Below, one piece after another: positions 16,441 through 26,674 of a DNA stretch of 64,000 nt. The notes beneath the pieces were generated by a model. It was not told where the DNA came from. It searched no databases and saw only the letters and a list, made by a program, of their open reading frames with translations. The stretch comes from Oscillospiraceae bacterium. GTDB lineage: Bacteria; Bacillota; Clostridia; Oscillospirales; Oscillospiraceae. Every line of letters begins with the position of its first letter. Position 1 is the stretch's first letter. The DNA lies in NCBI GenBank assembly GCA_020025575.1, contig JAHHRW010000006.1, forward strand, positions 54,297-118,296, written 5' to 3'. The translations under genes and the position numbers were made by a program.

Positions 16441-17175
16441 TTAAATTGAAAGGGGCACACGCAGCCCCTGTATTCTCTTGGCAATACTAACGCAGGCCCG
16501 GGCGGCTCCCCGTCTGGTTTGCAGCAGCAGCGGTTTTGAAAATGCCGCCGCCAAAGTGACATTCTGATCGTCGGGAACCACGCCAATCAGCGGCAGACCT
16601 GCATTGTCCATCACATCGTCGATGGTGACAGACATATTGGAAAAAAGTCTGCTGTTCACCCGATTGACAACCAGCCGAACATCTGTCTTGCCCATCTGTT
16701 CCAAACGCTGACCGGCTTTTGCCGCATCCCGAACAGCGGCGGGATCTGCACCGGTGACCAGTAAAATACGCTCTGCAAATTTTGCCGCCAGTTCAAATCC
16801 GGCGTCGATTCCAGCAGGCGCATCCAAAAACACATAATCATAGGATTGCTTGGCCTCATGCAGCAAACTGCCGAAACGAGCCAGATCCACGGTCTCTGCA
16901 CTGCGATTGACAGGCGCAGTCAAAAAACGCAAACGATCGAATCGAGGATGCTGGGCCGCCTGATCCAGGGAATATCCGCCTTCACATACATCTAAAAAAG
17001 ATAAAGCCCCACAATCGGACATTCCAAGGGAAATATCAAGATTCTGCAATCCCATATCGCAGTCAATGGCTAGGACATGAAATCCGTCTCTTGCCAGCGC
17101 CGTAGATACTCCGGCACAGATTGATGTTTTACCCGTCCCGCCCTTACCGGACAAGACCGCAATCAACTCGCCCAA
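16441..17175 (-). CDS. minD: MinD-like septum-site ATPase
   Basis: A 244-residue MinD/ParA-family ATPase. The deviant Walker A KGGTGKT is at residues 11-17; FLDAPAGIDAG is the second Asp block. MinD cycles on and off the membrane to keep division at mid-cell. I chose the TTG at 17175 (giving MGELIAVLSG, the usual MinD beginning) because GGGAGG lies seven bases upstream; the ATG six bases earlier would be one base from that site. The C-terminus (IAKRIQGLRVPLSI) may be a short membrane helix. No minC, minE or rodA is next to it, although mgsA remains. Confidence 0.82.
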   Translation of the reverse strand: MGELIAVLSGKGGTGKTSICAGVSTALARDGFHVLAIDCDMGLQNLDISLGMSDCGALSFLDVCEGGYSLDQAAQHPRFDRLRFLTAPVNRSAETVDLARFGSLLHEAKQSYDYVFLDAPAGIDAGFELAAKFAERILLVTGADPAAVRDAAKAGQRLEQMGKTDVRLVVNRVNSRLFSNMSVTIDDVMDNAGLPLIGVVPDDQNVTLAAAFSKPLLLQTRRGAARACVSIAKRIQGLRVPLSI

Positions 17176-17317
17176 TTGCATACCTCCCTCATTTTCCAGT
17201 ATGAACACATTATAATGTTATTTCTAACAAAAATCAAGTACAATTCTGTTACTATTTAAAGGGTTTTCATCAAAATCAACAAAAACAAAATGAGATAAAA
17301 TTTTTTGAAAAAACCTC

Positions 17318-17346
17318 TTTACAAATCCGCACGGAGGTGTTATAGT
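17318..17346 (+). promoter_or_regulatory. Sigma-A promoter of the perR-rubrerythrin operon
   Basis: -35 TTTACA (17318-17323), 17-base spacer, -10 TATAGT (17341-17346). The operator begins six bases after the -10, across the expected start of transcription. Confidence 0.8.
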
Positions 17347-17351
17347 ATGGA

Positions 17352-17378
17352 TGTAAATGATAATCATTCACATTTACA
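17352..17378. promoter_or_regulatory. Fur/PerR-type operator at the perR promoter
   Basis: Outer arms TGTAAATG (17352-17359) and CATTTACA (17371-17378) enclose the palindrome ATGATAATCAT (17357-17367). The AT-rich TGATAATCATT core resembles Fur-family boxes. Placement over the transcription start implies repression, most simply autoregulation by the protein encoded 35 bp downstream. Confidence 0.7.
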
Positions 17379-17412
17379 GCTGATCCAAAACAAAAAACGA
17401 AGTGAGGTAACT

Positions 17413-17820
17413 ATGGAACAGAACAGCAAGCATTTCCGAAAACGCGATGCCATTCTTTCCTACCTGCGCCACACGGACCAGCACCCTTCAGCGGAAACGG
17501 TTTATGCCGAGCTGAAGAAAGAAATTCCGGATTTGTCCTTGGGGACAGTTTACCGGAACCTTGCATTGTTCAAGCAACAGGGCTTGATTCAAAGTCTTGG
17601 TAGTGTGGGCGGTGTGGAGCGTTTCGATGGCACGGTAGTCCCCCATGTCCACTTTATCTGCAGCGTTTGCGGTGAAATCAGAGATTTAACAGAACTCCAT
17701 GTGCCAGAGCTGCTTTGTAACAGAGCAGCAGCTGAGGCCGGAGCAGTGGTGGAGCAATGTATGCTCACCTTCTTTGGAACCTGTTCCAAATGCGGCAGCA
17801 AAAGTGAATATCAACAATGA
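17413..17820 (+). CDS. perR: Fur-family regulator, PerR-like
   Basis: A 135-residue Fur-family repressor. The winged helix includes [20 protein letters not shown], then VPHVHFIC (metal ligands) and two CxxC pairs (CSVC near 95, CSKC near 128) for the structural zinc. PerR senses peroxide through metal-catalysed His oxidation. The PerR label rests on the downstream rubredoxin and reverse rubrerythrin; sequence alone does not exclude Fur or Zur. The ATG at 17413 has GAGGT upstream; a start at 17305 would run through promoter and operator. Confidence 0.8.
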   Translation: MEQNSKHFRKRDAILSYLRHTDQHPSAETVYAELKKEIPDLSLGTVYRNLALFKQQGLIQSLGSVGGVERFDGTVVPHVHFICSVCGEIRDLTELHVPELLCNRAAAEAGAVVEQCMLTFFGTCSKCGSKSEYQQ

Positions 17821-17843
17821 TTGTAAATAAGGAGATTTTAATT

Positions 17844-17963
17844 ATGAAGAAGTTCGTTTGCACTGTATGTGATTATGTTTATGAAGGCGATGAGCTGCCC
17901 GAAGACTACATCTGCCCCCTGTGCGGTTTGGGCACCGATGTATTTGAAGAAGTAACTGAATAA
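17844..17963 (+). CDS. Rubredoxin-like 39-residue protein
   Basis: A 39-residue protein with the two rubredoxin Fe(Cys)4 knuckles: [10 protein letters not shown] near residue 6 and CPLCGLG near residue 27. It is shorter than usual rubredoxins (about 52) and closely resembles the N-terminal domain of the reverse rubrerythrin that follows 56 bp downstream, down to the shared MKKFVC beginning. AAGGAG precedes the ATG. It probably passes electrons to the rubrerythrin. It may have come from duplication of that domain. Confidence 0.85.
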   Translation: MKKFVCTVCDYVYEGDELPEDYICPLCGLGTDVFEEVTE

Positions 17964-18019
17964 TACCCATTATTTCAATAAATCAACACAAAAACATTAT
18001 ATTTTAGGAGGATTTTATT

Positions 18020-18610
18020 ATGAAGAAGTTTGTATGTTCTGTTTGTGGTTACGTTTACGAAGGCGAAGCAATTCCCGAAGGTTTCAAGTGCCCCGTATGT
18101 AAGGTTGACGGCTCCAAGTTCAAGGTGATGGATAACACCAAGCTGGCTGCTGAGCATGAGTACGGCGTCTACGCAAAGACCGTTAAGAACAACCCCGACA
18201 TCTCCGAGGAAGACAAGAAGTTCATCTTCGATCAGCTGATGGCTAACTTCAACGGCGAATGTGCTGAAGTCGGCATGTACCTGTGCATGGCTCGTATCGC
18301 TCATCGTGAAGGCTACCCCGAAATCGGCCTGTACTGGGAGAAGGCAGCATACGAAGAGGCAGAGCACGCATCCAAGTTTGCAGAACTGCTGGGCGAGGAT
18401 CTGGAGCCCAACATGAAGGCTACCACCAAGGAGAATCTGGCATGGCGCGTTGACTGCGAGTTTGGCGCAACTGCTGGCAAGTTCGATCTGGCTGCATGTG
18501 CTAAGAAGAACGGTCTGGATGCAATTCACGACACCGTTCACGAGATGGCTCGCGACGAGGCTCGTCACGGCAAGGCTCTGCAGGGTCTGCTGAACCGTTA
18601 CTTCAAGTAA
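18020..18610 (+). CDS. Reverse rubrerythrin (NADH/rubredoxin peroxidase)
   Basis: A 196-residue rubrerythrin in reverse order: rubredoxin domain first ([10 protein letters not shown] and CPVCKVDG, residues 1-40), then the diiron four-helix bundle with EcaEvgmY and EEAEHASKF and the ending DEARHGKAL. It reduces hydrogen peroxide and oxygen to water, protecting anaerobes; in Clostridium acetobutylicum this class is under PerR. AGGAGG precedes the ATG. With perR and the small rubredoxin it forms an oxidative-stress operon closed by a strong terminator. Confidence 0.92.
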   Translation: MKKFVCSVCGYVYEGEAIPEGFKCPVCKVDGSKFKVMDNTKLAAEHEYGVYAKTVKNNPDISEEDKKFIFDQLMANFNGECAEVGMYLCMARIAHREGYPEIGLYWEKAAYEEAEHASKFAELLGEDLEPNMKATTKENLAWRVDCEFGATAGKFDLAACAKKNGLDAIHDTVHEMARDEARHGKALQGLLNRYFK

Positions 18611-18690
18611 TTCAGTAAGACGATCACCATGGATGCCCATACAGTAGCATTTTACCTGCTGTAACAAGCATATACTCTTTTCGATACAAA

Positions 18691-18733
18691 GGACCCCGGG
18701 GGCAAATTTCTTTGCCCCGGGGTCCTTATTTTG
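18691..18733 (+). terminator. Terminator of the perR operon
   Basis: GGACCCCGGGG-CAAA pairs with TTTGCCCCGGGGTCC around a four-base loop, followed by TTATTTTG. From here to 18860 I see no gene. Confidence 0.9.
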
Positions 18734-18862
18734 TCGCAATATGGAAGTTTCCTATTCCGAATGGCATCTAGGCCTGCTGCTTATTTGCATATATGGATTA
18801 CACTTGTATAAAAAGGCGGAGAACCCGGGAAAAGAGCATGGATATTTTGTAAAGGTTTGCCG

Positions 18863-18891
18863 TTGTAGAACAACACAAAAAGTGCTATGAT
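18863..18891 (+). promoter_or_regulatory. Probable promoter of the antiporter gene
   Basis: TTGTAG (18863-18868), 17-base spacer, TATGAT (18886-18891), 33 bp upstream of the start codon. Confidence 0.6.
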
Positions 18892-18924
18892 GATACCGTT
18901 TTGATTGAAAAGAGGAGTGATTTC

Positions 18925-20205
18925 ATGGAACAATATTTGATTTGTATTGCCGTTTGCATCATTGGCGGACTGCTGATGTCCCGAGTTGCAAAAAAACTGT
19001 CCCTTCCTGCCGTTACCGCATATCTTGTGGCGGGTCTTTTGCTGGGACCGTTCTGTCTTGGCCAGCTGAACATCACAGGCCTTGGATTCCATACTTTGGA
19101 ACAAGCCTACAGTTTTGGGATTCTTTCCAAAGCTGCTCTGGGATTTATTGCTTTTGCAATTGGAAATGAATTTCGGCTCAGCCAGCTCAAGCGCATGGGC
19201 CATCAGGCCATTACCGTTGGTATTTGGCAGGCCGTTATCACCACGGCTTTGGTAGATATCGCACTCATTGCCCTGCATTTTGTCAAACCCGATCTACTTT
19301 CCCTTCCCGCGGCAATTACTTTGGGCGCCATCGCTGCTGCCACTGCACCTGCCGCAACATTGATGGTTGTAAAGCAGTATAAAGCCGACGGTCCCCTGAC
19401 CAAACTGCTTCTGCTTGTGGTTGCCATTGATGATGCAGTGGGTCTTGCCCTGTTTTCCGCATCTTTTGGCATTGCAAGGGCCTTGGAACAGGGCAGTATC
19501 AGCATGACCGCCGTGGTTTTGGAGCCAATTTTGGAGATTGTCCTGTCTCTGGGTCTGGGTGCTCTGATGGGGTATCTTCTGCACTTGGTGGAAAAATTCT
19601 TCCATTCCAGAAGTAAGCGTATGGCCATTTCCGTTGGATTTGTCCTGCTGACCGTTGGACTTTCCATGCTGAAATTCCAGATTGGTTCGATCCATTGCGG
19701 ATTTTCCCTGCTGCTGGTTTGCATGATGACCGGTACGGTTTTCTGTAATATCTGTGATTTCTCCGAAGAGCTGATGAATCGTGTGGATGGCTGGACCACC
19801 CCTCTGAACATTCTGTTCTTTGTGATTTCCGGTGCGGAACTGGATCTGAATATTTTCAGAAATCCCCTGATTCCCATGGTTGGTGTCATTTACATTATTT
19901 TCCGCTCTCTGGGCAAGTATTTTGGCTCTTCCATCAGCTGCCGCCTGAGCAAATGCGAAGAAAATGTCACAAAACACATTGGTATTACCCTGCTGCCCCA
20001 GGCAGGCGTTGCACTGGGCATGGCGCAGACAGCAGGTGCATTGGGTGACGGAGCTATGGTGCGCAATGTGGTGCTGTTTTCCGTTCTGATTTATGAATTG
20101 GTGGGCCCCGTACTGACCAAGCGCGCACTGATGAGCGCAGGAGAAATCAAACCCGAGGGCAAAACCAACGCACGATCTGCTGAAAACGCAAATAAAAATG
20201 GATAA
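18925..20205 (+). CDS. CPA2-family cation:proton antiporter
   Basis: A 426-residue polytopic membrane protein with about 12 hydrophobic segments and the monovalent cation:proton antiporter-2 fold. LPAVTAYLVAGLLLGPFCLG is the typical first repeat, and VVAIDDAVGLALFS carries the ion-binding Asp pair. There is no C-terminal RCK/TrkA-N domain, so it is a transporter core only; the ion (Na+ or K+) is not readable. The ATG at 18925 has AGGAG upstream. Confidence 0.85.
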   Translation: MEQYLICIAVCIIGGLLMSRVAKKLSLPAVTAYLVAGLLLGPFCLGQLNITGLGFHTLEQAYSFGILSKAALGFIAFAIGNEFRLSQLKRMGHQAITVGIWQAVITTALVDIALIALHFVKPDLLSLPAAITLGAIAAATAPAATLMVVKQYKADGPLTKLLLLVVAIDDAVGLALFSASFGIARALEQGSISMTAVVLEPILEIVLSLGLGALMGYLLHLVEKFFHSRSKRMAISVGFVLLTVGLSMLKFQIGSIHCGFSLLLVCMMTGTVFCNICDFSEELMNRVDGWTTPLNILFFVISGAELDLNIFRNPLIPMVGVIYIIFRSLGKYFGSSISCRLSKCEENVTKHIGITLLPQAGVALGMAQTAGALGDGAMVRNVVLFSVLIYELVGPVLTKRALMSAGEIKPEGKTNARSAENANKNG

Positions 20206-20210
20206 GTTTG

Positions 20211-20240
20211 AAAAAGGAGCGGTTTTACCGCTCCTTTTTT
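20211..20240 (+). terminator. Terminator of the antiporter gene
   Basis: AGGAGCGGT pairs with ACCGCTCCT around TTT, followed by TTTTT. A near copy lies at 20391. Confidence 0.88.
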
Positions 20241-20390
20241 CTGCCTTGCCAAAGTTAAGCATCTGAAAAGCCCCTTACCGCCTCACAAATGCCTCGAAGA
20301 GTCGCTTGCTGTGAAGAAATCCCCGGGATCCAAGCCTATTTCAAAAAATCTCATATTTTTCCACAATTCAGATTTCTATTTTTCATGTAT

Positions 20391-20418
20391 AAAAGGAGCG
20401 GTATACCGCTCTTTTTTT
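20391..20418 (+). terminator. Second, near-identical terminator before dnaA
   Basis: AAAAGGAGCGGTATACCGCT then CTTTTTTT. The stem is the same as at 20211 (AGGAGCGGT / ACCGCTC). The 150 bp between them show no gene. Confidence 0.75.
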
Positions 20419-20475
20419 GAATTCTGTCGCAATTTTTCGGGTTATTTGAAAACCTGTTGAAACTTGCGTCGGGAT

Positions 20476-20520
20476 TTATCAACAATCTGGCTTGTTTTTT
20501 CCACAGGCCTGTGCTAGAAT
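20476..20520 (+). promoter_or_regulatory. dnaA promoter with overlapping DnaA boxes
   Basis: TTGTTT (20492-20497), 17-base spacer, TAGAAT (20515-20520). A DnaA box TTTTCCACA (20497-20505) lies in the spacer and another, TTATCAACA (20476-20484), just before the -35. The layout fits autoregulation by DnaA. Confidence 0.65.
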
Positions 20521-20596
20521 TAATGTGTATATCTATGCCCGTTTTTCATCACGATCCGGGCTTTTCCATATGTTTTGTACGAAAGGAGCCGCATTT

Positions 20597-21910
20597 ATGT
20601 ACTCATCCGCCTATGTCTGGGCGAAAGTCTTGATCAATATGGAAGAACGGCTCGGCGCTGTTACAGTTTCCAGTTGGTTTGACGATGCCGAAGTGGTTGA
20701 ATTGAATGATGAGCATTTGATCATCTACTCCCCTTCCGATTTCCGCCGGGAGATTATTCGTCGCCGCTGTACCGACTATATTCAGGATGCTCTGAAGGAA
20801 ATTTTTAATTCCGATGCAAAGCTGGTTGTTTTTGATGACGAAGAGCTCTCTGCTTATCGTTCCAAGGGGCAAAATAACACCTCTTTGGACTTTGCGCCCC
20901 AGTTTTCCTTTGAAAATTTCGTGGTTGGCCCCTCCAATCGGTTTGCTCATGGCGCTGCCATTGCCGTTTCTAACAATCCCGGTCAGGTTTATAACCCACT
21001 TTTTATCTATGGCCCTGCCGGTGTTGGTAAGACCCATCTGCTTTATGCCATTGCAAACGGAATCCGAAAAGTCAACCCGGACGCCAAAATCGTCTATATC
21101 AAGGGCGATCAATTCACCAACGAACTGATTGCTGCGCTGCAAAGCGGCCGAAATGTTGAATTTCGCACCAAATACCGGGAAGCAGACCTGTTTTTGATCG
21201 ATGATATTCAGTTTATCGCCGGTAAGGAATCCACGCAGGAAGAGTTTTTCCATACATTTAATAAGCTTTACGAAGAAAGAAAGCAAATTGTTATGACTTC
21301 CGACCGGAAACCCAGCGACATGCTGACTCTGGAGGATCGACTGAAAACCCGTTTTGAATGGGGTCTGCTTGCAGATATTCAGCCGCCGGACTACGAAACC
21401 CGTATGGCAATCCTGAAAAACAAGGCAAAAAGTCTGGGTCTTGAGCTGAGCGATGATGTCTGCAACTACATCGCCGTGAACATTACCAACAATGTCCGTC
21501 AGATTGAAGGCACCGTGAAAAAGATCATGGCTTATCGAAATTTGACCGATATGCCTCTGGATCTGCCCAATATTTCCCGTGCAATCGATGATATGTTCAA
21601 ATCTGAGGGCAATGCCCTGCCCACCCCCAGCCTGATTATCAGTCAGGTCTGTAAATTCTATTCCATTGACGAGGCAGTTCTGCGCGGAACCTTAAAAAAT
21701 AAGGGCACTGCAGAAGCCCGTCAGGTTGCCATGTATCTGATCCGCCAGATGACCAATTTGAGCCTGCCGGATATCGGCAGAGAGTTCAGCCGCGACCACT
21801 CCACGGTTCTTCACTCCATCCGAAAAGTGGAAGTCGCACTCAAGGGCGGCAACACCACCTTGCAGGATAACATCCGGGACATCACTGCCAACATCAACAG
21901 CTGTCTGTGA
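20597..21910 (+). CDS. dnaA: Chromosomal replication initiator DnaA
   Basis: A 437-residue DnaA. Domain I occupies about residues 1-75; the AAA+ domain has Walker A GPAGVGKTH (about 139) and Walker B FLIDDIQF; domain IV carries the DnaA signature SRDHSTVLHSI for box recognition. It melts oriC, located directly downstream. The ATG at 20597 has GAAAGGAG upstream; the longer in-frame extension to 20492 lies in the promoter. GC and codon use match its neighbours. Confidence 0.97.
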   Translation: MYSSAYVWAKVLINMEERLGAVTVSSWFDDAEVVELNDEHLIIYSPSDFRREIIRRRCTDYIQDALKEIFNSDAKLVVFDDEELSAYRSKGQNNTSLDFAPQFSFENFVVGPSNRFAHGAAIAVSNNPGQVYNPLFIYGPAGVGKTHLLYAIANGIRKVNPDAKIVYIKGDQFTNELIAALQSGRNVEFRTKYREADLFLIDDIQFIAGKESTQEEFFHTFNKLYEERKQIVMTSDRKPSDMLTLEDRLKTRFEWGLLADIQPPDYETRMAILKNKAKSLGLELSDDVCNYIAVNITNNVRQIEGTVKKIMAYRNLTDMPLDLPNISRAIDDMFKSEGNALPTPSLIISQVCKFYSIDEAVLRGTLKNKGTAEARQVAMYLIRQMTNLSLPDIGREFSRDHSTVLHSIRKVEVALKGGNTTLQDNIRDITANINSCL

Positions 21911-22191
21911 GACCTTAGTCCGTTTTTTCTATATTTTTTTACCGCAAAATTTATCCACAGGGACTGTGGACAGTGGAAAAATTCTCTGTTGATAACTGTG
22001 CGGTCAAAAATTCTTCCACATGACCTGTGTAAAAGTTTTGAAAGCCACACACGCCACTGTGGACAAAAAGCGGTTGCGGCACTAGAACAAAAGCGAGTTT
22101 TCCACATAATTTCTCTCTACTACTTCTACTGCTACAATTTCTTATCTATTTATATATATTTTTATTCTTATTTTACAAAAGGAGTTTGCGT
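21911..22191. other. Chromosome origin oriC
   Basis: The dnaA-dnaN gap holds a DnaA-box cluster: TTATCCACA (21951), CTGTCCACA on the minus strand (21965-21973), TTATCAACA minus (21987-21995), TTTTACACA minus (22026-22034), TTGTCCACA minus (22058-22066) and TTTTCCACA (22098-22106). Then come DnaA-trios at 22117-22134 and an AT-only-like stretch to about 22180 for unwinding. Position between dnaA and dnaN matches most Firmicutes origins. Confidence 0.93.
22117..22134. promoter_or_regulatory. DnaA-trio element and adjoining unwinding region
   Basis: Top-strand triplets CTA CTA CTT CTA CTG CTA, i.e. 3'-GAT GAT GAA GAT GAC GAT on the other strand, start 10 bases after the last DnaA box and lead into an AT-rich stretch. 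This is the basal-unwinding layout known from Bacillus subtilis. Confidence 0.8.
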
Positions 22192-23301
22192 ATGCGATTT
22201 ACCTGTGAAAAAAGTGCCCTTGTTACAGCACTGAATATCGCAAGCCGTACCGTTGCTCAGAAAAGCAGTCTGAGCGTCATCGAAGGCATTCTTTGCAGGG
22301 CCGGAATGGGTCTTGCGCTCACCGGATATAACATGGAAACTGCCATCACCTATGAAATCAGCGCAGAAGTGTCTGATCCCGGCGAATGCATTCTGCCGGC
22401 AAAGCTGTTTGGCGATATTGTACGCCGGCTGCCGGAAGGTCCTGTTACCGTAGTTGTGGACGAAACCTTCAAAGTTTCCATTCGTGCAGGCTTTGCATCC
22501 TTTACCATTGCGGCAGAATCTGCCGATGATTACCCGGAACTGCCCGATGTTGGAGAAGGCCGTGGTGTAAAAATCCCACAAAATGCCCTGAAACGCATGA
22601 TTTCCGGAACAATTTTTGCTGTTTCTGAAAATCAGAGCCGTCCCGTTCATACCGGCGTTCGTTTTGAGGTGGAAGATACCTCGATTTCTGCCATTGCGGT
22701 GGATGGTTTCCGTCTGGCTCGCCGGACCTATCATCCGGAAGAAGGAACCGGCAGAACCATGGCATTTGTGGTTCCGGCTGCTGCGCTGAAGGAAGTGGAA
22801 AAAATCCTCACGGATACAGAGGATAATGCCGTTTTTACCCTGGGCACCAAGCATATTTTGTTCCAGGTTGGCGGGGCGACTCTGGTTTGCCGCCTGCTTG
22901 ACGGTGAATTTCTGGATTGGAAGCGAGTCGTTCCCACCAATTGCCCCATCAAACTGGTGGCAAATGTTTCGGATTTGTCCAGTTCTATCGAGCGTGTTGG
23001 TCTGATTGTATCCGAAAAGTTCAAAAGTCCGGTGCGCTGTGTCTTCTCCAATCAGAATCTGATGCTGCGTACCAACACCACCATCGGTGCTGCAGAAGAT
23101 CAGTGTTCCATTGCCGGTGACGGCAAGGAAATGGAAATCGGTTTCAATGTTCGGTATCTGGCCGATGCTTTGAAGGCAGTTCCTTCAGAAGAAGTGACGC
23201 TGGAGCTGACCAACGGTCTGAGCCCCATTGTTCTGACGCCGGTGGATGACAAGGAAGATTTTGCCTATATGGTTCTGCCGGTTCGCCTGAAAAATGGTTA
23301 A
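22192..23301 (+). CDS. dnaN: DNA polymerase III beta sliding clamp
   Basis: A 369-residue beta clamp, three repeated clamp domains (breaks near residues 125 and 245), forming the ring that tethers PolC/DnaE to DNA. The ending [17 protein letters not shown] is the conserved C-terminal clamp block that lines the protein-binding pocket. The ATG at 22192 has AAGGAG eight bases before it; a TTG six bases upstream overlaps that site and is rejected. Confidence 0.96.
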   Translation: MRFTCEKSALVTALNIASRTVAQKSSLSVIEGILCRAGMGLALTGYNMETAITYEISAEVSDPGECILPAKLFGDIVRRLPEGPVTVVVDETFKVSIRAGFASFTIAAESADDYPELPDVGEGRGVKIPQNALKRMISGTIFAVSENQSRPVHTGVRFEVEDTSISAIAVDGFRLARRTYHPEEGTGRTMAFVVPAAALKEVEKILTDTEDNAVFTLGTKHILFQVGGATLVCRLLDGEFLDWKRVVPTNCPIKLVANVSDLSSSIERVGLIVSEKFKSPVRCVFSNQNLMLRTNTTIGAAEDQCSIAGDGKEMEIGFNVRYLADALKAVPSEEVTLELTNGLSPIVLTPVDDKEDFAYMVLPVRLKNG

Positions 23302-23360
23302 TTATCCGGTTTTATCGGAAAAATGGCGAGAATCGGCATTTGATAGTAAGGAGTTTACCA

Positions 23361-23618
23361 ATGAAAGTTACTGTTACCAAGAAAAATCCCGGCAATGAGA
23401 TTCCTGTGGTCATTGGAACAGAGTTTATAAAGCTGGAATCTGCTTTGAAACTTGCCAATGCAGTACCCTCCGGGGGTCAGGCAAAGATCCTGATTCAGGA
23501 AGGCGAGGCCAAGGTGAATGGAGAAGTGTGCACCATGCGGGGCAAAAAGCTCTATCCCGGTGACCGTTTTTCGTTTATGGATCAGAATTATCTGATTTGC
23601 GTCCATGAACCTGTGTGA
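23361..23618 (+). CDS. yaaA: S4-domain RNA-binding protein YaaA
   Basis: An 85-residue S4-like protein: [20 protein letters not shown] and [20 protein letters not shown] are the S4 RNA-binding pattern. It lies between dnaN and recF in most Firmicutes. AAGGAG precedes the ATG at 23361. The stop overlaps the recF start by 14 bases, so translation is coupled. Its exact role, perhaps in the ribosome, is not settled for the family. Confidence 0.85.
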   Translation: MKVTVTKKNPGNEIPVVIGTEFIKLESALKLANAVPSGGQAKILIQEGEAKVNGEVCTMRGKKLYPGDRFSFMDQNYLICVHEPV

Positions 23619-24705
23619 GTTAAGCCTTCGGGGCTTTCGCAATTATGACCAGTTGGAATTTACGGCCCAGCCGGGTGTAAATCTGATCGTGGGTGACAAT
23701 GCCCAGGGAAAGACCAATCTGCTGGAATCCATTATCTATTTGGGATCTGGAAAAAGCTTTCGTACCCAAAAAAATGCAGAACTGATCCGTTTTGGTGCAG
23801 AATTTGCGGATATTTCGGGTAAAATCTTTTCACAAGAACGGGAGCAGACCCTGCGCACCGTGCTTTTTCCCGGTCGCAGACCCCGTCAGCTGTACCGCAA
23901 CGGGGTAAAGGTGAAAACATCCGCGGATTTTAGCGGTGTTTTAAGCACAGTTTTGTTCTGCCCCGAAGATTTAATGGTGCTCAAAACCGGCGCTGCCGCC
24001 CGGCGGCGGCTGGGGGATCAGGCTCTGTGCCAGCTGCGCCCCAATTACGATGCGGCACTTACCGAATATCATCGGATTTTGGAGCAAAAAACCCGAATTC
24101 TCAAAGATCGCTTCGACTGCCCGCAGCTTTTGGAGCTGCTGCCGGATTACAACCTGCGGCTGTGTCAGGTGGGTGCGCTGCTGATTTCCTATCGTGCAAG
24201 ATTCTATGCAAGTTTGGGTGAGGCGGCGTCCGTGTACCACGGACAGTTTTCGGGGGGTTCTGAGGAATTTTCCCTTTCCTACAAGACTGTCTCTACGGTG
24301 CAAGATCCCATGGCTCCGCTTGCAAAACTTACAGAGGATTTGCAAGAACACCTGACTCAACATGCAAAAGCGGAATTGGAGTCCGGTCAGTGCCTGACGG
24401 GTCCCCACAAGGATGACTTTGATGTGACCCTTTCGGGGCTTTCCATCAAGAGCTTTGGCTCTCAGGGGCAGACCAGAACCGCTGCCATCAGCCTCAAGCT
24501 TGCCCAGCGGGAGCTGATGCGCCGGGAAATGGGCGAAGAGCCGGTGCTGCTGCTGGACGATGTCCTGTCCGAGCTGGACCCCGGCCGGCAGGATTTCGTT
24601 CTCAATCAGATCACATCCGGGCAGGTCTTCATCACCTGCTGCGAGCCCGGTCGATTTACCAAACTCGGTCAAACCATTCAGATCCGTAAGGGTCGGATTT
24701 TATAA
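23605..24705 (+). CDS. recF: RecF recombination/repair ATPase
   Basis: A 366-residue SMC-like ABC ATPase that, with RecO and RecR, loads RecA on gapped DNA. Walker A is GDNAQGKTN (about residue 30), the signature is [10 protein letters not shown], and Walker B is [11 protein letters not shown]. It starts inside yaaA (14-base overlap). The usual RecF length is 360-370. Confidence 0.95.
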   Translation: MNLCELSLRGFRNYDQLEFTAQPGVNLIVGDNAQGKTNLLESIIYLGSGKSFRTQKNAELIRFGAEFADISGKIFSQEREQTLRTVLFPGRRPRQLYRNGVKVKTSADFSGVLSTVLFCPEDLMVLKTGAAARRRLGDQALCQLRPNYDAALTEYHRILEQKTRILKDRFDCPQLLELLPDYNLRLCQVGALLISYRARFYASLGEAASVYHGQFSGGSEEFSLSYKTVSTVQDPMAPLAKLTEDLQEHLTQHAKAELESGQCLTGPHKDDFDVTLSGLSIKSFGSQGQTRTAAISLKLAQRELMRREMGEEPVLLLDDVLSELDPGRQDFVLNQITSGQVFITCCEPGRFTKLGQTIQIRKGRIL

Positions 24706-24721
24706 TTTATATATTCTCTAA

Positions 24722-26662
<1,941 letters not shown>

Positions 26663-26674
26663 GGAGGAATCGTC

